Assembly: GCF_007786455.1 (NCBI RefSeq)
Contig: NZ_VNJK01000003.1
Location: 372,001-436,000, forward strand
Direction of reading: 5' to 3'
From: Paenibacillus agilis
GTDB taxonomy: Bacteria; Bacillota; Bacilli; Paenibacillales; Paenibacillaceae
DNA length: 64,000 nucleotides
The notes beneath the pieces were generated by a model that was given only the letters and a program-made list of their open reading frames with translations, was not told where the DNA came from and searched no databases. Of the stretch, positions 32,957 through 43,821 are shown one piece after another. Positions within the stretch are counted from its first letter, which is position 1, and every line of letters begins with the position of its first letter. The position numbers were made by a program, and so were the translations under genes.

Positions 32957-33817
32957 TTAGAAGGAATAGGCTGAGGATCGTGAATTGGTGTCGTAGTTGA
33001 CGACGACAACTTCATTGACACCGCCGCGAGCAGTACCTTTGGAGTTGATTAGGCGCTTGGCATGAACATGATGGATATGATAGTTGCGGTATAAGTCGGT
33101 GATGAACTCGGTAGCGTGGTTGGAAAGCATGACATATACACCTTTTTGGTCTAATTCTTGGTATAGCTCGGCAAGTCTGCGTTGTTCTTCTCGTGCAAAT
33201 CCACCTTTGGCATAGGACGTAAAAGATGCAGTAGGTGAGAGGGTATCATAGGGTGGGTCGAAGTAAACGAAATCCCCTGCTTTTGCTTGGCTAACCGCCG
33301 CAGCATAGTCGCCATTGCGAATCTGGATCATATTGTGGTTTAAATAACGGGAGAAGGCGCGTACTTTATGTTCCTGCACGATGTTTGCCTGTTTGTATTT
33401 TCCATACGGCACATTGAATTTGCCACGGCTGTTCACGCGATAAAGTCCATTGAAGCATGTCCGATTCAAGTAAATCGTTCGAGCGGCACGTTCCACGGAA
33501 GAGAGGGACGCATAGGTATCTTCCTCTCTGTCCCAGCTGCGGACTTCATAATAATGAGTCTCTGAGTTGACATGCTCGCTGAGGGCGGTAATTAAGGCTT
33601 CTGGATCGTATTGGATTACTCGATACACATTGATTAAATCTTCATTAATATCATTAATTACGGCAGCCTGGGGCTTTAACGAAAGGAGCATGGCCGCTCC
33701 TCCTACGAATGGCTCGTAGTAGGTACATATGGACCAATCCAATTGTGGCAGTTGAGTGTGCAGATGATGAAGTATTTGCCGTTTGCCCCCGGCCCATTTT
33801 AGGATCGGCTTGAGCAC
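32957..33817 (-). CDS. D12-class DNA adenine methyltransferase (Dam-like)
   Basis: The 286-residue enzyme methylates the N6 position of adenine. It has the SAM-binding motif at its start (PILKWAGGKRQIL), the YYEPFVGGAAML segment, the D12 region, and the catalytic motif FVYFDPPYDTLSPT. The order of motifs and the length match Dam/DpnM enzymes, so GATC is the likely target, though the specificity cannot be read with certainty. It starts at GTG with AAGGAG seven bases upstream. No restriction endonuclease gene is next to it, so it appears to be an orphan methylase or part of a scattered system. Confidence 0.9.
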   Translation of the reverse strand: MLKPILKWAGGKRQILHHLHTQLPQLDWSICTYYEPFVGGAAMLLSLKPQAAVINDINEDLINVYRVIQYDPEALITALSEHVNSETHYYEVRSWDREEDTYASLSSVERAARTIYLNRTCFNGLYRVNSRGKFNVPYGKYKQANIVQEHKVRAFSRYLNHNMIQIRNGDYAAAVSQAKAGDFVYFDPPYDTLSPTASFTSYAKGGFAREEQRRLAELYQELDQKGVYVMLSNHATEFITDLYRNYHIHHVHAKRLINSKGTARGGVNEVVVVNYDTNSRSSAYSF

Positions 33818-33946
33818 GGGTTTTCTCCTTCCATAATGGCTTATATCGAGGAGCGTCCCTTAGCACGACTGAACATGCGCCAAGGGACGGACATCTGTTT
33901 ACCTATTTTAACCAAGGGACTGCAAGGAATCAAGACATCGATAGAC

Positions 33947-35434
33947 TTAAAAAGGAGCCCACTTCAATTGTCGTGCTTTTAGATAGCGTTCGTTCACCGC
34001 AGGCCAATACACGACGTTCCACCAGTCTTTAATATAGTCAGCCCGTTTATTCTGATGTTTCAAATAGTAAGCGTGTTCCCAAACGTCGAGCACGAGCAGC
34101 GGGATGACATCCCATTGTGATAGGTTCTGATGCTTCTCCGCTTGGAGAATTTCCAAACGACGGCTGCGAGGGCTCCAGACGAGAATGGCCCAGCCGCCTC
34201 CTTCCACCTTTTCTGCTGCTTTGGAAAATTGCTGCTTGAAAGCTTGATAGCTTCCAAAGTCCTGCTCGATTTGGCGTCTTAGATCGCCTTGTGGTTCACC
34301 TCCGCCTTTTGGATTCATGACGTCCCAAAAGATCGTATGCAAATAATGTCCTGCCCCGTTGAATGCCAGATCGCGCTCTAGCGCTTTGATCTGATCGAAG
34401 TTGCCGGTGCGGCGTGCTTCGACTAAGGCCAGTTCGGTTTTGTTCAAGTCATCGACATAAGCCTTGTGGTGGATGTCGTGATGGATTTGCATGGTTTTCG
34501 TATCAATATACGGCTCTAGTGCATTGTAAGGGTAGGGAAGCGGCGGTAGGCGATGCCCGCCTGGAGGTACGTATACGTTATCTGCTGGGCGTGCCTCTTC
34601 GGGTGCCGCTTGGCGCAGCTGCGGCTCCACAGCAGGCGCCTGTGGCTCTGCTGCTGCCATTGGCGGAGCGTTTGCTGTGCCTTGTGGAGCGTAAGGCGAT
34701 CCGTGCTGGCTTGCAGCGGCTAGTGGTGCATAAGGCGAGCTGTGCTGGCTTGCCACGCCCTGCGGTGCATAAGGCGGGTCATGCTGGCTAGCCGCAGCTA
34801 GCGGCGCATAGGGCGAGCCATGCTGGCTAGTCGCAGTGCTGCTTGGCGGGCGCCCGCTCTGCGGCGGTATGGCTTCGCCCGCCGCAAAAGTCTGTGACAA
34901 CGGCCTGCTGCCTATGGCCGCGGTCACATCATTGGGCCTAACAGCGGCTGAAGCGTAAGCCGCAGGGTGGCCTTGTTCATACGCCGCCGCGTTCGCTTGC
35001 GCTTCGGCGAGCGGAGTGCTCGTCAGCGACTTCGTCACGCTGACGAATACGTACGATTCGCGCACGACATGGGCGCATAGAAACGGTGCGGCTGACGTGT
35101 GCCGCACCGCTTGGCTGTACTGCTTAATATGTTCCAACTGCTGAATAAAATGCTCCGATTGGTGGACGGATGCACCTAGCAGCTGATCAATTTGAGTCAG
35201 CAAGGAGTTGTCCCATCGTCTATCTGAGCTTATGCAGTTGTGCAGCCAGCCACGTGCTGTCTCTTCCGTCTTAGCAAAGACATGCTCCCATTCAGTTAGC
35301 ACTTGATGGAAGCTTGGTTCTAGCTCCGGAACAACGCTTCGAATGAGCACAGCATGTTCCTTCTCTTGGTTTTTCCAGTCTTGAATCGCTTCCAATATTC
35401 GAATCGGCATGTAAGGACCGTAAATAAGCAGCAT
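33947..35434 (-). CDS. Large Fe/Mn superoxide dismutase-domain protein with N-terminal helical region and repeat linker
   Basis: Residues about 290-495 form a full SOD domain. It begins LPPLPYPYNALEPYIDTKTM, and ligands are found in MQIHHDIHHKAYV, GHYLHTIFWDVM and [15 protein letters not shown]. Residues 1-about 150 are a helical region with EKEHAVLIRSVVPELEP and many His and Glu, which might be metal-binding. Between them lies a Pro/Ala-rich linker with four 13-residue repeats (ASQHGSPYAPLAA type). Extended SODs of this kind are found in spore-formers (SodF-like) but are usually shorter. ATG 35434 follows GGAGGAGG by six bases. The product is more than double the size of the SodA copy at 18.1 kb. 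Confidence 0.85.
   Translation of the reverse strand: MLLIYGPYMPIRILEAIQDWKNQEKEHAVLIRSVVPELEPSFHQVLTEWEHVFAKTEETARGWLHNCISSDRRWDNSLLTQIDQLLGASVHQSEHFIQQLEHIKQYSQAVRHTSAAPFLCAHVVRESYVFVSVTKSLTSTPLAEAQANAAAYEQGHPAAYASAAVRPNDVTAAIGSRPLSQTFAAGEAIPPQSGRPPSSTATSQHGSPYAPLAAASQHDPPYAPQGVASQHSSPYAPLAAASQHGSPYAPQGTANAPPMAAAEPQAPAVEPQLRQAAPEEARPADNVYVPPGGHRLPPLPYPYNALEPYIDTKTMQIHHDIHHKAYVDDLNKTELALVEARRTGNFDQIKALERDLAFNGAGHYLHTIFWDVMNPKGGGEPQGDLRRQIEQDFGSYQAFKQQFSKAAEKVEGGGWAILVWSPRSRRLEILQAEKHQNLSQWDVIPLLVLDVWEHAYYLKHQNKRADYIKDWWNVVYWPAVNERYLKARQLKWAPF
34678..34833 (-). repeat. Four 39-bp tandem coding repeats in the SOD linker
   Basis: The motif beginning TAAGGCG on the plus strand recurs at 34692, 34731, 34770 and 34809 (the last as TAGGGCG), an exact 39-bp period. 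It encodes alternating ASQHGSPYAPLAA and ASQHDPPYAPQGV units. Repeat number could vary between strains. Confidence 0.85.
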
Positions 35435-35627
35435 GGCATTCCTCCTCCACCACACGTGATGCGTTCATGATTATACATATGAGGAGGAAAGGTTGGACTA
35501 TAACAATAATAATGTTATCGATATGCTTGGGTGTTACATAGGGGTGATGGGGGGAGTGAAAGAGCTAGTATGGAGCAGCTTCTTATTCGCGCAATCCTCA
35601 AGATGAGTTCATAAATAGTGATGGTAT

Positions 35628-35752
35628 GGACAAAAGTACAGTTATTTTTCTCGATTAGACACTTTAAACGAGCAAGGGACCAAAATAACTGCATTTTTGA
35701 CGATAATAGCTCAAAAAAGCACATTTACAGATTAAATAACTGCACATTTGCG
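35628..35752 (+). repeat. Dispersed intergenic repeat, copy B (shorter, 125 bp)
   Basis: GGACAAAAGTACAGTTATTT opens this copy and AAATAACTGCACATTTGCG closes it. It matches the last 120 bases of copy A (20955-21131) in order, including ACAGATTAAATAACTGCA, but lacks the first forward box. It lies in the 440-bp gap between the large SOD gene and the hydrolase gene, with a terminator after it. Confidence 0.8.
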
Positions 35753-35822
35753 CAATTCAAACGAAGAGCTAGTAACTAACGCATGTTTGCCGCATTATGA
35801 AATTGATTCTATTAAATAAAAT

Positions 35823-35853
35823 AAAAAATCCCCTTCCTACTTTAGGAAAGGGA
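35823..35853 (-). terminator. Intrinsic terminator after the alpha/beta hydrolase gene
   Basis: TCCCTTTCCT pairs with AGGAAGGGGA on the minus strand, followed by TTTTTTATTTT. It lies 22 nt beyond the hydrolase stop codon. Confidence 0.8.
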
Positions 35854-35875
35854 CTGTATACATATCAGCCTTTGA

Positions 35876-36898
35876 TTAGCGTTTAGCCGTAAGCTGTGTA
35901 TCGCGCTCAGCAGAGGTCTCCAGAAACTGTGCTACTTTGCGCAGATACGTTTTGCTATCTTCTCGATAGATGAGCTCATGGTGAGCACCGTCTACAATCC
36001 AAGAGCTTGAGAGTGCAGGATCCTGATTGCTAGCAATTTGCTCGGCAATTGTATAAGGCGCCTTTGTATCTGCTGTTCCATGAATGAAGAAGGTTGGGAT
36101 TGTATACTGATGTGCCTTTACTTCATCATATGGAATCTGCTGCAAACTTGTATCATTCAACAGCGGGAACATCATGCGCAATACATTTAGCGACGGCTCT
36201 TTTGGAAGATTTACAAACTGCTGCAAATTATGATAGAGCGTATCCGGCTCTAATAAGAACATGCTATCCAGCACCATGGCATCGATATCATCGCTAATCA
36301 AGCTCGCTTGAAGTGCAGTACCAGCTCCCATAGAGAAGCCCCATACGACGATATGTTCCGAGCCGCGCTTTTTCGCTAACTCAACTGCTCCAAGAAGCTG
36401 TTCTTTCTCCAGCCTTCCGCCCGTTGCTTTTGTCTTATGGTTTGTTGAAGCAAAGCCATAATCAAACATAATGACGTTATAGCCGAGACGTTGAGCGAAG
36501 TGGGCTAAGTCATACATAGGTACCCAGTATTCTTCTCGATTTGCTCCATAGCCATGGCTCAATATAATCGTCTTCTTGGATGTAGAGCTTGCTGGAATGT
36601 ACCATCCTTCTACGAGTGTATGCTGATCACGTGCAGGGAAGGTCACATTTTCATATTGAAGTCCTTTCGCTGTCATAGGATTAGCAAACAGCGGAGGAAC
36701 TTGAGGGTTAGCGAACATCCAAGCGATAAAGCCATGCAGGGCTAAAAAGATGACAACTACTGTGAACATAGCGGATAACAACAAGGCGATGAGTATATGT
36801 TTCAACTTCACGCGCTTCATTCGAGCGGGTATTGCTGGCTCAATAGGAGCAATCCAATCGGGCTGGACGTTTGGGGTTGATATCATAGGTGAACTCAT
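35876..36898 (-). CDS. Membrane-anchored alpha/beta hydrolase
   Basis: The 340-residue protein has an N-terminal membrane span (residues about 30-55, ILIALLLSAMFTVVVIFLAL). The alpha/beta hydrolase fold follows: oxyanion region ILSHGYGANREEYW, nucleophile Ser in VVWGFSMGAGTA, Asp in FIHGTADTKAPY, and His in VDGAHHELIY. The family includes esterases and peptidase-like enzymes (YqkD type in Bacillus). The substrate cannot be assigned. The ATG follows AAAGGAGGCATCCACC. It is monocistronic, with its own terminator. Confidence 0.85.
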   Translation of the reverse strand: MSSPMISTPNVQPDWIAPIEPAIPARMKRVKLKHILIALLLSAMFTVVVIFLALHGFIAWMFANPQVPPLFANPMTAKGLQYENVTFPARDQHTLVEGWYIPASSTSKKTIILSHGYGANREEYWVPMYDLAHFAQRLGYNVIMFDYGFASTNHKTKATGGRLEKEQLLGAVELAKKRGSEHIVVWGFSMGAGTALQASLISDDIDAMVLDSMFLLEPDTLYHNLQQFVNLPKEPSLNVLRMMFPLLNDTSLQQIPYDEVKAHQYTIPTFFIHGTADTKAPYTIAEQIASNQDPALSSSWIVDGAHHELIYREDSKTYLRKVAQFLETSAERDTQLTAKR

Positions 36899-37363
36899 GG
36901 TGGATGCCTCCTTTATTCGCGATGTTTCACGGATGAGCTTTACATGTTCGAAATGTATAAATGTGGAACTAAAGTCCTGGTCGAGTATTGTCGAACAGTA
37001 TAATCTACGTGCAACGTTCTAGTTCGTAGTTATTGAGTTGAAATCGTTTTCTGTTACTACCATCGTATGCGCATAACCCTGCTAAAACAATGGTATTGCA
37101 CGATTTGTAAGGCGATTGTAATGCTCGTGTAATATAGTAAACTTCATGTAAAATTAGAGCGAATTATGGGACTAAAGTCTAGCGCAGAATTCCTCTTTAA
37201 AAATAAGTACGAAGCGTACGGAGTGGGGAATGAGATCGTGTCGGGGACTACATACAAGTCATAGCAGATGCCGTTGTGAAATAGAGTATGGATAAGCATG
37301 AATCTTATCAACTGGATCAAACGCCGCTTTCTTTTCTATATTAGCAATTTAGAACAACATCTC

Positions 37364-37392
37364 TTTACGCAAACAAATCTCGGCGTTATACT
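37364..37392 (+). promoter_or_regulatory. Sigma-A promoter of the iclR gene
   Basis: TTTACG (-35) and TATACT (-10) are separated by exactly 17 nt, and the -10 lies about 50 nt before the start codon. The gap between the divergent hydrolase and this gene (540 bp) holds nothing else I can support except the palindrome just downstream. Confidence 0.65.
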
Positions 37393-37404
37393 AGATGTAA
37401 CAAA

Positions 37405-37421
37405 GTTCCATGTAATGGAAC
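37405..37421 (+). promoter_or_regulatory. 17-bp palindromic operator between promoter and iclR start
   Basis: GTTCCAT-GTA-ATGGAAC is a perfect inverted repeat located between the -10 box and the ribosome binding site of the IclR-family gene. This is the position expected of an autorepression operator. A near-identical palindrome, GTTTCAT-CTA-ATGAAAC, is upstream of acnA. Confidence 0.65.
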
Positions 37422-37440
37422 GAAAGAAGGTGATTTACCT

Positions 37441-38196
37441 ATGGAAGAAAGCGGAGGTAAGTTGACGGTTCGTGCGGTCGAAAGAGCGCTTGATATATTG
37501 ATGTGCTTCAAGGATGCTCATGATTTGAGTTTGACCGAAATCTCAGGACGAGTAGGCTTAAATAAAAGTACTGTTCATCGTTTGTTGGCCACGCTGGAGG
37601 AGAAGGGTTTCTTGCTGCGTGACGGAGATAAGTTCAGACTCGGATACAGCGTATGGGAACTGGCAGCGAACTTGACTCAAGTGGATGATGCTGCTCAGCT
37701 GCTGCTTCCAGAAATGGAGCGTTTGCGTGACCAGCTCGGAGAAACGATAAGCTTGTATGTCCGGGACGGCAATGATCGAATTCGTATTCAAGCAGTCCAG
37801 AGCAATCAGGCCATTCGCCGTGTAGCGCCGATCGGTGTGCGATTGCCTCTATATGTAGGTGCGTCGAGTAAAGTACTTCTTGCCTTTGCTGATGAAGCAG
37901 AACGTGCAGAGACGATGCAAAGCCCATCTTGGCCAGCTTCGATTGAGACGCAGGATTTTTTACAGCAGCTAGAAGAAGTTAGAAGAAGCGGATACGCATT
38001 AAGTGTGGAAGAGCGTGAACCTGGGGCGGCAGCAGTATCTGTACCGATACTGGATCGTTCTCATCGTATTTCAGCTGCGTTGTCCGTATCTGGTCCTGTT
38101 AGCCGCATGACTCCAGATACGATGCGGACGTATGCTCCTTTGCTAATGGAAGCTGCGTCTCGTATGGAGAAGATGATTCGTACTGTTAATTTGTAA
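37441..38196 (+). CDS. IclR-family transcriptional regulator
   Basis: The 251-residue protein has the IclR winged helix (VRAVERALDILMCF, then LTEISGRVGLNKSTVHRLLA) and the C-terminal effector-binding GAF-like domain (LGETISLYVRDGNDR, IGVRLPLYVGASSKVLLAF, and SVEEREPGAAAVSVPI). It starts at ATG after GAAGGTGATTTACCT. IclR members usually respond to small carbon compounds and control catabolic operons, but no such operon is next to it. It faces the thiC riboswitch downstream, without functional connection I can see. A palindrome in its own promoter suggests autoregulation. Confidence 0.9.
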   Translation: MEESGGKLTVRAVERALDILMCFKDAHDLSLTEISGRVGLNKSTVHRLLATLEEKGFLLRDGDKFRLGYSVWELAANLTQVDDAAQLLLPEMERLRDQLGETISLYVRDGNDRIRIQAVQSNQAIRRVAPIGVRLPLYVGASSKVLLAFADEAERAETMQSPSWPASIETQDFLQQLEEVRRSGYALSVEEREPGAAAVSVPILDRSHRISAALSVSGPVSRMTPDTMRTYAPLLMEAASRMEKMIRTVNL

Positions 38197-38302
38197 CGTT
38201 CATTTGTGAGGGTTATTTTCTGGTATTACTTGCATAATTAATCCTATTCCGTTATGGTTAGTGAGGAATAAGTTAACATTTACCATGCATGAACTGCATA
38301 TT

Positions 38303-38402
38303 GTTACTGGGGGTGCCTCCGAGTGGAGGCTGAGACAAGATCGCGCTGAAGATCTTAAACCCTTTGCACCTGATCTGGATTATACCAGCGTAGGGAAGTA
38401 AT
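38303..38402 (+). ncRNA. TPP riboswitch (THI element)
   Basis: The leader shows the conserved THI-box sequences: GGGGGTGCC, CTGAGA, ACCCTTTGCACCTGATCTGG and ATACCAGCGTAGGGAAG. It binds thiamine pyrophosphate and controls thiC, 280 nt downstream. A second hairpin (AGACAA with TTGTCT, 38422-38449) and a terminator follow, so transcription attenuation is the likely mechanism. Confidence 0.97.
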
Positions 38403-38472
38403 CGGCACGATAAGCACTAGTAGACAAGGATGATGATCATTCTTTGTCTCGGTGTGTGGGTATATCGACTTC

Positions 38473-38502
38473 AGCCGGTTCCTTTACGGGACCGGCTTTT
38501 TG
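38473..38502 (+). terminator. Attenuator terminator of the thiC leader
   Basis: AGCCGGTTCC pairs with GGGACCGGCT, followed by TTTTTG. It lies between the TPP riboswitch and thiC and should form when thiamine pyrophosphate is abundant. Confidence 0.85.
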
Positions 38503-38625
38503 TATGTTTGAATCTATCGTTGAATCACATACAGTCGATATATACGCATTACAGCTGCGCAACTGACCCTTAACCCCTCTTATTTGAAGAGACATCTTTA
38601 ATGGAGGGTCCTCTGTTAGGTATAA

Positions 38626-40587
<1,962 letters not shown>

Positions 40588-40877
40588 TATATGTTGAGCG
40601 TTTGGATGATGACTTTTGTACAATATTAGAGAAAGAACCCTTCAAGCATGTACAAACAGCAATGGACATAAAAACACAAGAGACACAAGATATTATGTTT
40701 ATAGCAGTAGAAGTTATTATTGTCCATTATTGAGTCTTTGGCGTTAGATTGCATTTTCTAGCATCTGAATTTAATTTAAAAGTTCATTTTAAGTGGTGCA
40801 TCGTTTATGTTCATGGCTAAAAGAGTTCATCAGCGTCATGATTTATGTACTTAACGCTATAAATAATAACGTTCATT

Positions 40878-40913
40878 AAGGAAGGGTCGACAACTCGTCG
40901 ATCCTTCCTTTTT
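40878..40913 (+). terminator. Intrinsic terminator downstream of thiC
   Basis: AAGGAAGGGTCGAC pairs with GTCGATCCTTCCTT (one G-U pair), followed by TTT. It is 290 nt past the thiC stop. The stretch between has no gene I can support. Confidence 0.8.
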
Positions 40914-41140
40914 CGCGCTGCATCCATATCTAGTGGTTGTTTACGGATTGTCAATGCGAACAAGCGAACTTTCTTTTTTTATTTTTTTGTGAACGAGGAG
41001 GATATGTGTTGAAGCACAAACATGCTTGTCCGCCGAACCTCTCAAAGACACGGAATGTCGATATCTCCGCAAAGGCCTGCAGGTCAACAGTTGGGCATTT
41101 TGTGCAAAGGAAACAAAGATTTGGAATGTGCGTAAGTCCA

Positions 41141-41194
41141 TTGACAAACACTATATATTGATATAAATTTGATAATGCACTCTAGATATTGTTA
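41141..41194 (+). promoter_or_regulatory. Promoter and tandem NrdR boxes of the nrd operon
   Basis: TTGACA (41141) with TAAATT 17 nt further on gives a sigma-A promoter. Two NrdR boxes overlap or follow it: ACACTATATATTGATA (core CTATATATTG at 41151) and ACTCTAGATATTGTTA (core CTAGATATTG at 41182). Their cores are exactly 31 bp apart, three helical turns, the usual NrdR spacing. They should repress nrdIEF when dATP is high. Confidence 0.85.
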
Positions 41195-41314
41195 CGGATA
41201 TACATTTCAAACGTATAGACAGCAGCGTTCCTGTCAGGAACAATGATCTATGCACGATCGCTTCGAATGGAGCCTGAAACACTCCGTGAGAAGACGGAAG
41301 GAGATACGATTAAG

Positions 41315-41704
41315 ATGTTAGTTGCCTATGATTCCAGAACCGGAAACGTACGGAGATTTATAAATAAATTGAACCTGCCTGCGGTGCAAATCGACGATAA
41401 AATGACGTTGGACGAGCCGTTTGTGCTTATTACCTATACAACAGGATTCGGAGAGGTGCCAGCTAAGGTACAATCCTTCTTGAAAAATAACTATGCTCGT
41501 TGTGTTGCTGTTGCAGCCAGCGGTAATCGCAACTGGGGCGAGTGCTTTGGTCGCAGTGCGGACATTATAGCTCGTACGTATGGTGTGCCTGTATTGAGCA
41601 AGTTTGAATTGGCAGGTACGACACAAGATGTAGAACGGTTTAAGCAAGGTGTTTCCCGTTATGCGGGCTATCAAGAGGAGGTGAGTGCAGTTGCGTCATA
41701 TTGA
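41315..41704 (+). CDS. nrdI: NrdI flavodoxin-like protein of class Ib ribonucleotide reductase
   Basis: NrdI is the flavoprotein that supplies the oxidant for building the manganese-tyrosyl cofactor in NrdF. The 129-residue protein has the flavin phosphate-binding loop DSRTGNVRRF and the loop region TYTTGFGEVP, followed by SGNRNWGECFG. ATG 41315 follows GGAGATACGATTAAG. The longer frame has no ribosome binding site. It is the first gene of nrdIEF and overlaps nrdE by 14 nt. Confidence 0.93.
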   Translation: MLVAYDSRTGNVRRFINKLNLPAVQIDDKMTLDEPFVLITYTTGFGEVPAKVQSFLKNNYARCVAVAASGNRNWGECFGRSADIIARTYGVPVLSKFELAGTTQDVERFKQGVSRYAGYQEEVSAVASY

Positions 41705-43775
41705 ACTAAACAACTTGTTAATGCAGCGCGGAGCTGATGGCTTCTTCCGCTTGGAGCGAGATAAGGAAGCTGTACAGGCATTTATGGAGGAAGTATACGC
41801 GAAGAGTATTTCATTCGCCAGCTCAGCAGAGAAAGTTCGTTATATGATTGACAATGATTATTACGAGGATGTTTACGCGACGTACTCGTCGGAAGTTGTA
41901 AATGAGATTTATGAAATTGCACATAGCTATAATTTTCAATTTCAATCCTACATGGCAGCATCCAAGTTTTACACAGACTATGCGGTGAAGACGAATGACC
42001 GCTCTCAATACTTAGAACATTACGCAGATCGTGTTGCAATCGTTGCTTTGCACTTGGCACGAGGCGATGAAAATATTGCTCGTGAGCTGACAAGAGCGAT
42101 GATGGAGCAGCGCGTACAGCCTGCAACGCCTACATTCTTGAACGCAGGAAAGAGCCGTCGCGGTGAGATGGTATCTTGCTTCCTATTGGAAATGGACGAT
42201 GCGCTTAACTCGATTAACTTCGTGCTCGGCACGTGCATGCAGCTCTCGAAAATCGGCGGTGGCGTAGCAGTTAACTTGTCGAAGCTGCGTGGACGCGGTG
42301 AGCCAATTAAAGGCGTTGAGGGAGCAGCGAAAGGCATTATGCCTGTTCTTAAGCTGATGGAGGATGCATTCTCCTATGCGGATCAGATGGGACAGCGTAA
42401 AGGCTCTGGTGCAGCGTACTACAACATCTTTGGCTGGGATCTCATGGAGTTCCTGGACAGTAAGAAGATTAATGCGGACGAGAAGACACGCTTGAAGACG
42501 TTGTCGATTGGCCTAATCGTACCGAATCAATTTTATAAGCTAGCGGAACAGAACAGACCGCTTCATCTATTTGCACCATATTCCGTGTTTAAAGCATACG
42601 GCGTTCATTTGGACGATATGGATATGGATGAGATGTATGAGCAACTGCTTGAAGACGATCGTGTTCGTAAAAAAGAAGTGATGAGCGCACGCGAAATGCT
42701 AACGAAGATTGCGATGATCCAGCTTGAATCTGGCTATCCGTATATTATGAACAAGAGCAATGCGAACCATGCTCATGCACTTAAAAATATCGGTTCCATC
42801 AAAATGTCCAACCTGTGCACAGAGATCTTCCAACTGCAGGAGACATCGGAAATTACGGATTACAACCAAGAGGATATCATTCGCAGAGATATTAGCTGCA
42901 ACCTGGCTTCTTTGAACATTGTTAACGTAATGGAGCATAAGAAAATTAAGGAATCCGTACATGCAGGTATGCTTGCACTGACTTCGGTTAGTGACATGAC
43001 TCGTATCGAAAATGCACCAGGTGTTGCCAAAGCAAACAGTGAGCTGCATTCCGTCGGTCTTGGCGCGATGAATTTACACGGATTTTTAGCTAAAAATAAA
43101 ATCGCTTACGATAGCGCAGATGCGAAAGAATTCGCACGTACCTTCTTTATGATGTTGAATTTCTATTCCCTTGAGAAGAGTATGGAAATCGCGAAAGACA
43201 GCGGCATTACGTTCCAAGGGTTTGAGCGTTCTGACTATGCAGATGGTTCGTATTTCGAGCGTTATGAATCAACAGATTACCGTCCGACTTCGGACAAAGT
43301 GAAGCAGTTGTTTGAGGGAATGGATATTCCTAGCGCAGCAGAGTGGCAGTCGCTTAAAGAAAACGTGCAAAAGCATGGACTGTATCATGCTTACCGTTTA
43401 GCAATTGCTCCAACACAAAGTATTTCGTATATTCAAAATGCGACTTCCAGTGTTATGCCGATTGTAGAGCAGATTGAGACTCGTACGTATGCGAATTCAA
43501 CAACTTACTATCCGATGCCTTATATGAATTCAGAGAATTTCTTCTACTATAAATCAGCTTATCAGATGGATCAGTTTAAAGTGCTTGATCTTATTGCTGA
43601 AATTCAAGTGCATATTGACCAGGGTATTTCTACGGTACTGCACGTGAATAGTGACGTAACGACGCGCCAATTGGCTCGCTATTATATTTATGCGGCGAAA
43701 AAAGGCTTGAAGTCGTTGTACTACACACGCACGAATCGTTTGTCTGTTGAAGAGTGCATTAGCTGCTCCGTATAA
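41691..43775 (+). CDS. nrdE: Class Ib ribonucleoside-diphosphate reductase alpha subunit
   Basis: NrdE reduces ribonucleotides to deoxyribonucleotides and carries the active site. The 694-residue protein lacks the N-terminal ATP cone, as class Ib enzymes do. It has PTFLNAGKSRRGEMVSCFLL with the first active-site Cys, NLCTEIFQLQETSE with the radical Cys, the NATSSVMPIVEQ segment, and a C-terminal redox pair in EECISCSV. I choose TTG 41691, eight bases after GAGGAGG. A GTG two codons earlier is too close to that site. The nrdI overlap indicates coupled translation. Confidence 0.95.
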   Translation: MRHIELNNLLMQRGADGFFRLERDKEAVQAFMEEVYAKSISFASSAEKVRYMIDNDYYEDVYATYSSEVVNEIYEIAHSYNFQFQSYMAASKFYTDYAVKTNDRSQYLEHYADRVAIVALHLARGDENIARELTRAMMEQRVQPATPTFLNAGKSRRGEMVSCFLLEMDDALNSINFVLGTCMQLSKIGGGVAVNLSKLRGRGEPIKGVEGAAKGIMPVLKLMEDAFSYADQMGQRKGSGAAYYNIFGWDLMEFLDSKKINADEKTRLKTLSIGLIVPNQFYKLAEQNRPLHLFAPYSVFKAYGVHLDDMDMDEMYEQLLEDDRVRKKEVMSAREMLTKIAMIQLESGYPYIMNKSNANHAHALKNIGSIKMSNLCTEIFQLQETSEITDYNQEDIIRRDISCNLASLNIVNVMEHKKIKESVHAGMLALTSVSDMTRIENAPGVAKANSELHSVGLGAMNLHGFLAKNKIAYDSADAKEFARTFFMMLNFYSLEKSMEIAKDSGITFQGFERSDYADGSYFERYESTDYRPTSDKVKQLFEGMDIPSAAEWQSLKENVQKHGLYHAYRLAIAPTQSISYIQNATSSVMPIVEQIETRTYANSTTYYPMPYMNSENFFYYKSAYQMDQFKVLDLIAEIQVHIDQGISTVLHVNSDVTTRQLARYYIYAAKKGLKSLYYTRTNRLSVEECISCSV

Positions 43776-43821
43776 TAGAACGATCATTAAACAGGCAACG
43801 AATGAGAAGGGAGCAACGGAA

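Noticed and set aside
41006..41161. Possible small frame after GAGGAGG, starting GTG TTG AAG, about 50 codons
   Set aside because: The ribosome binding site is good, but the frame ends inside the nrd promoter and NrdR boxes, its composition is not protein-like, and no promoter is visible. It could be real but cannot be supported.
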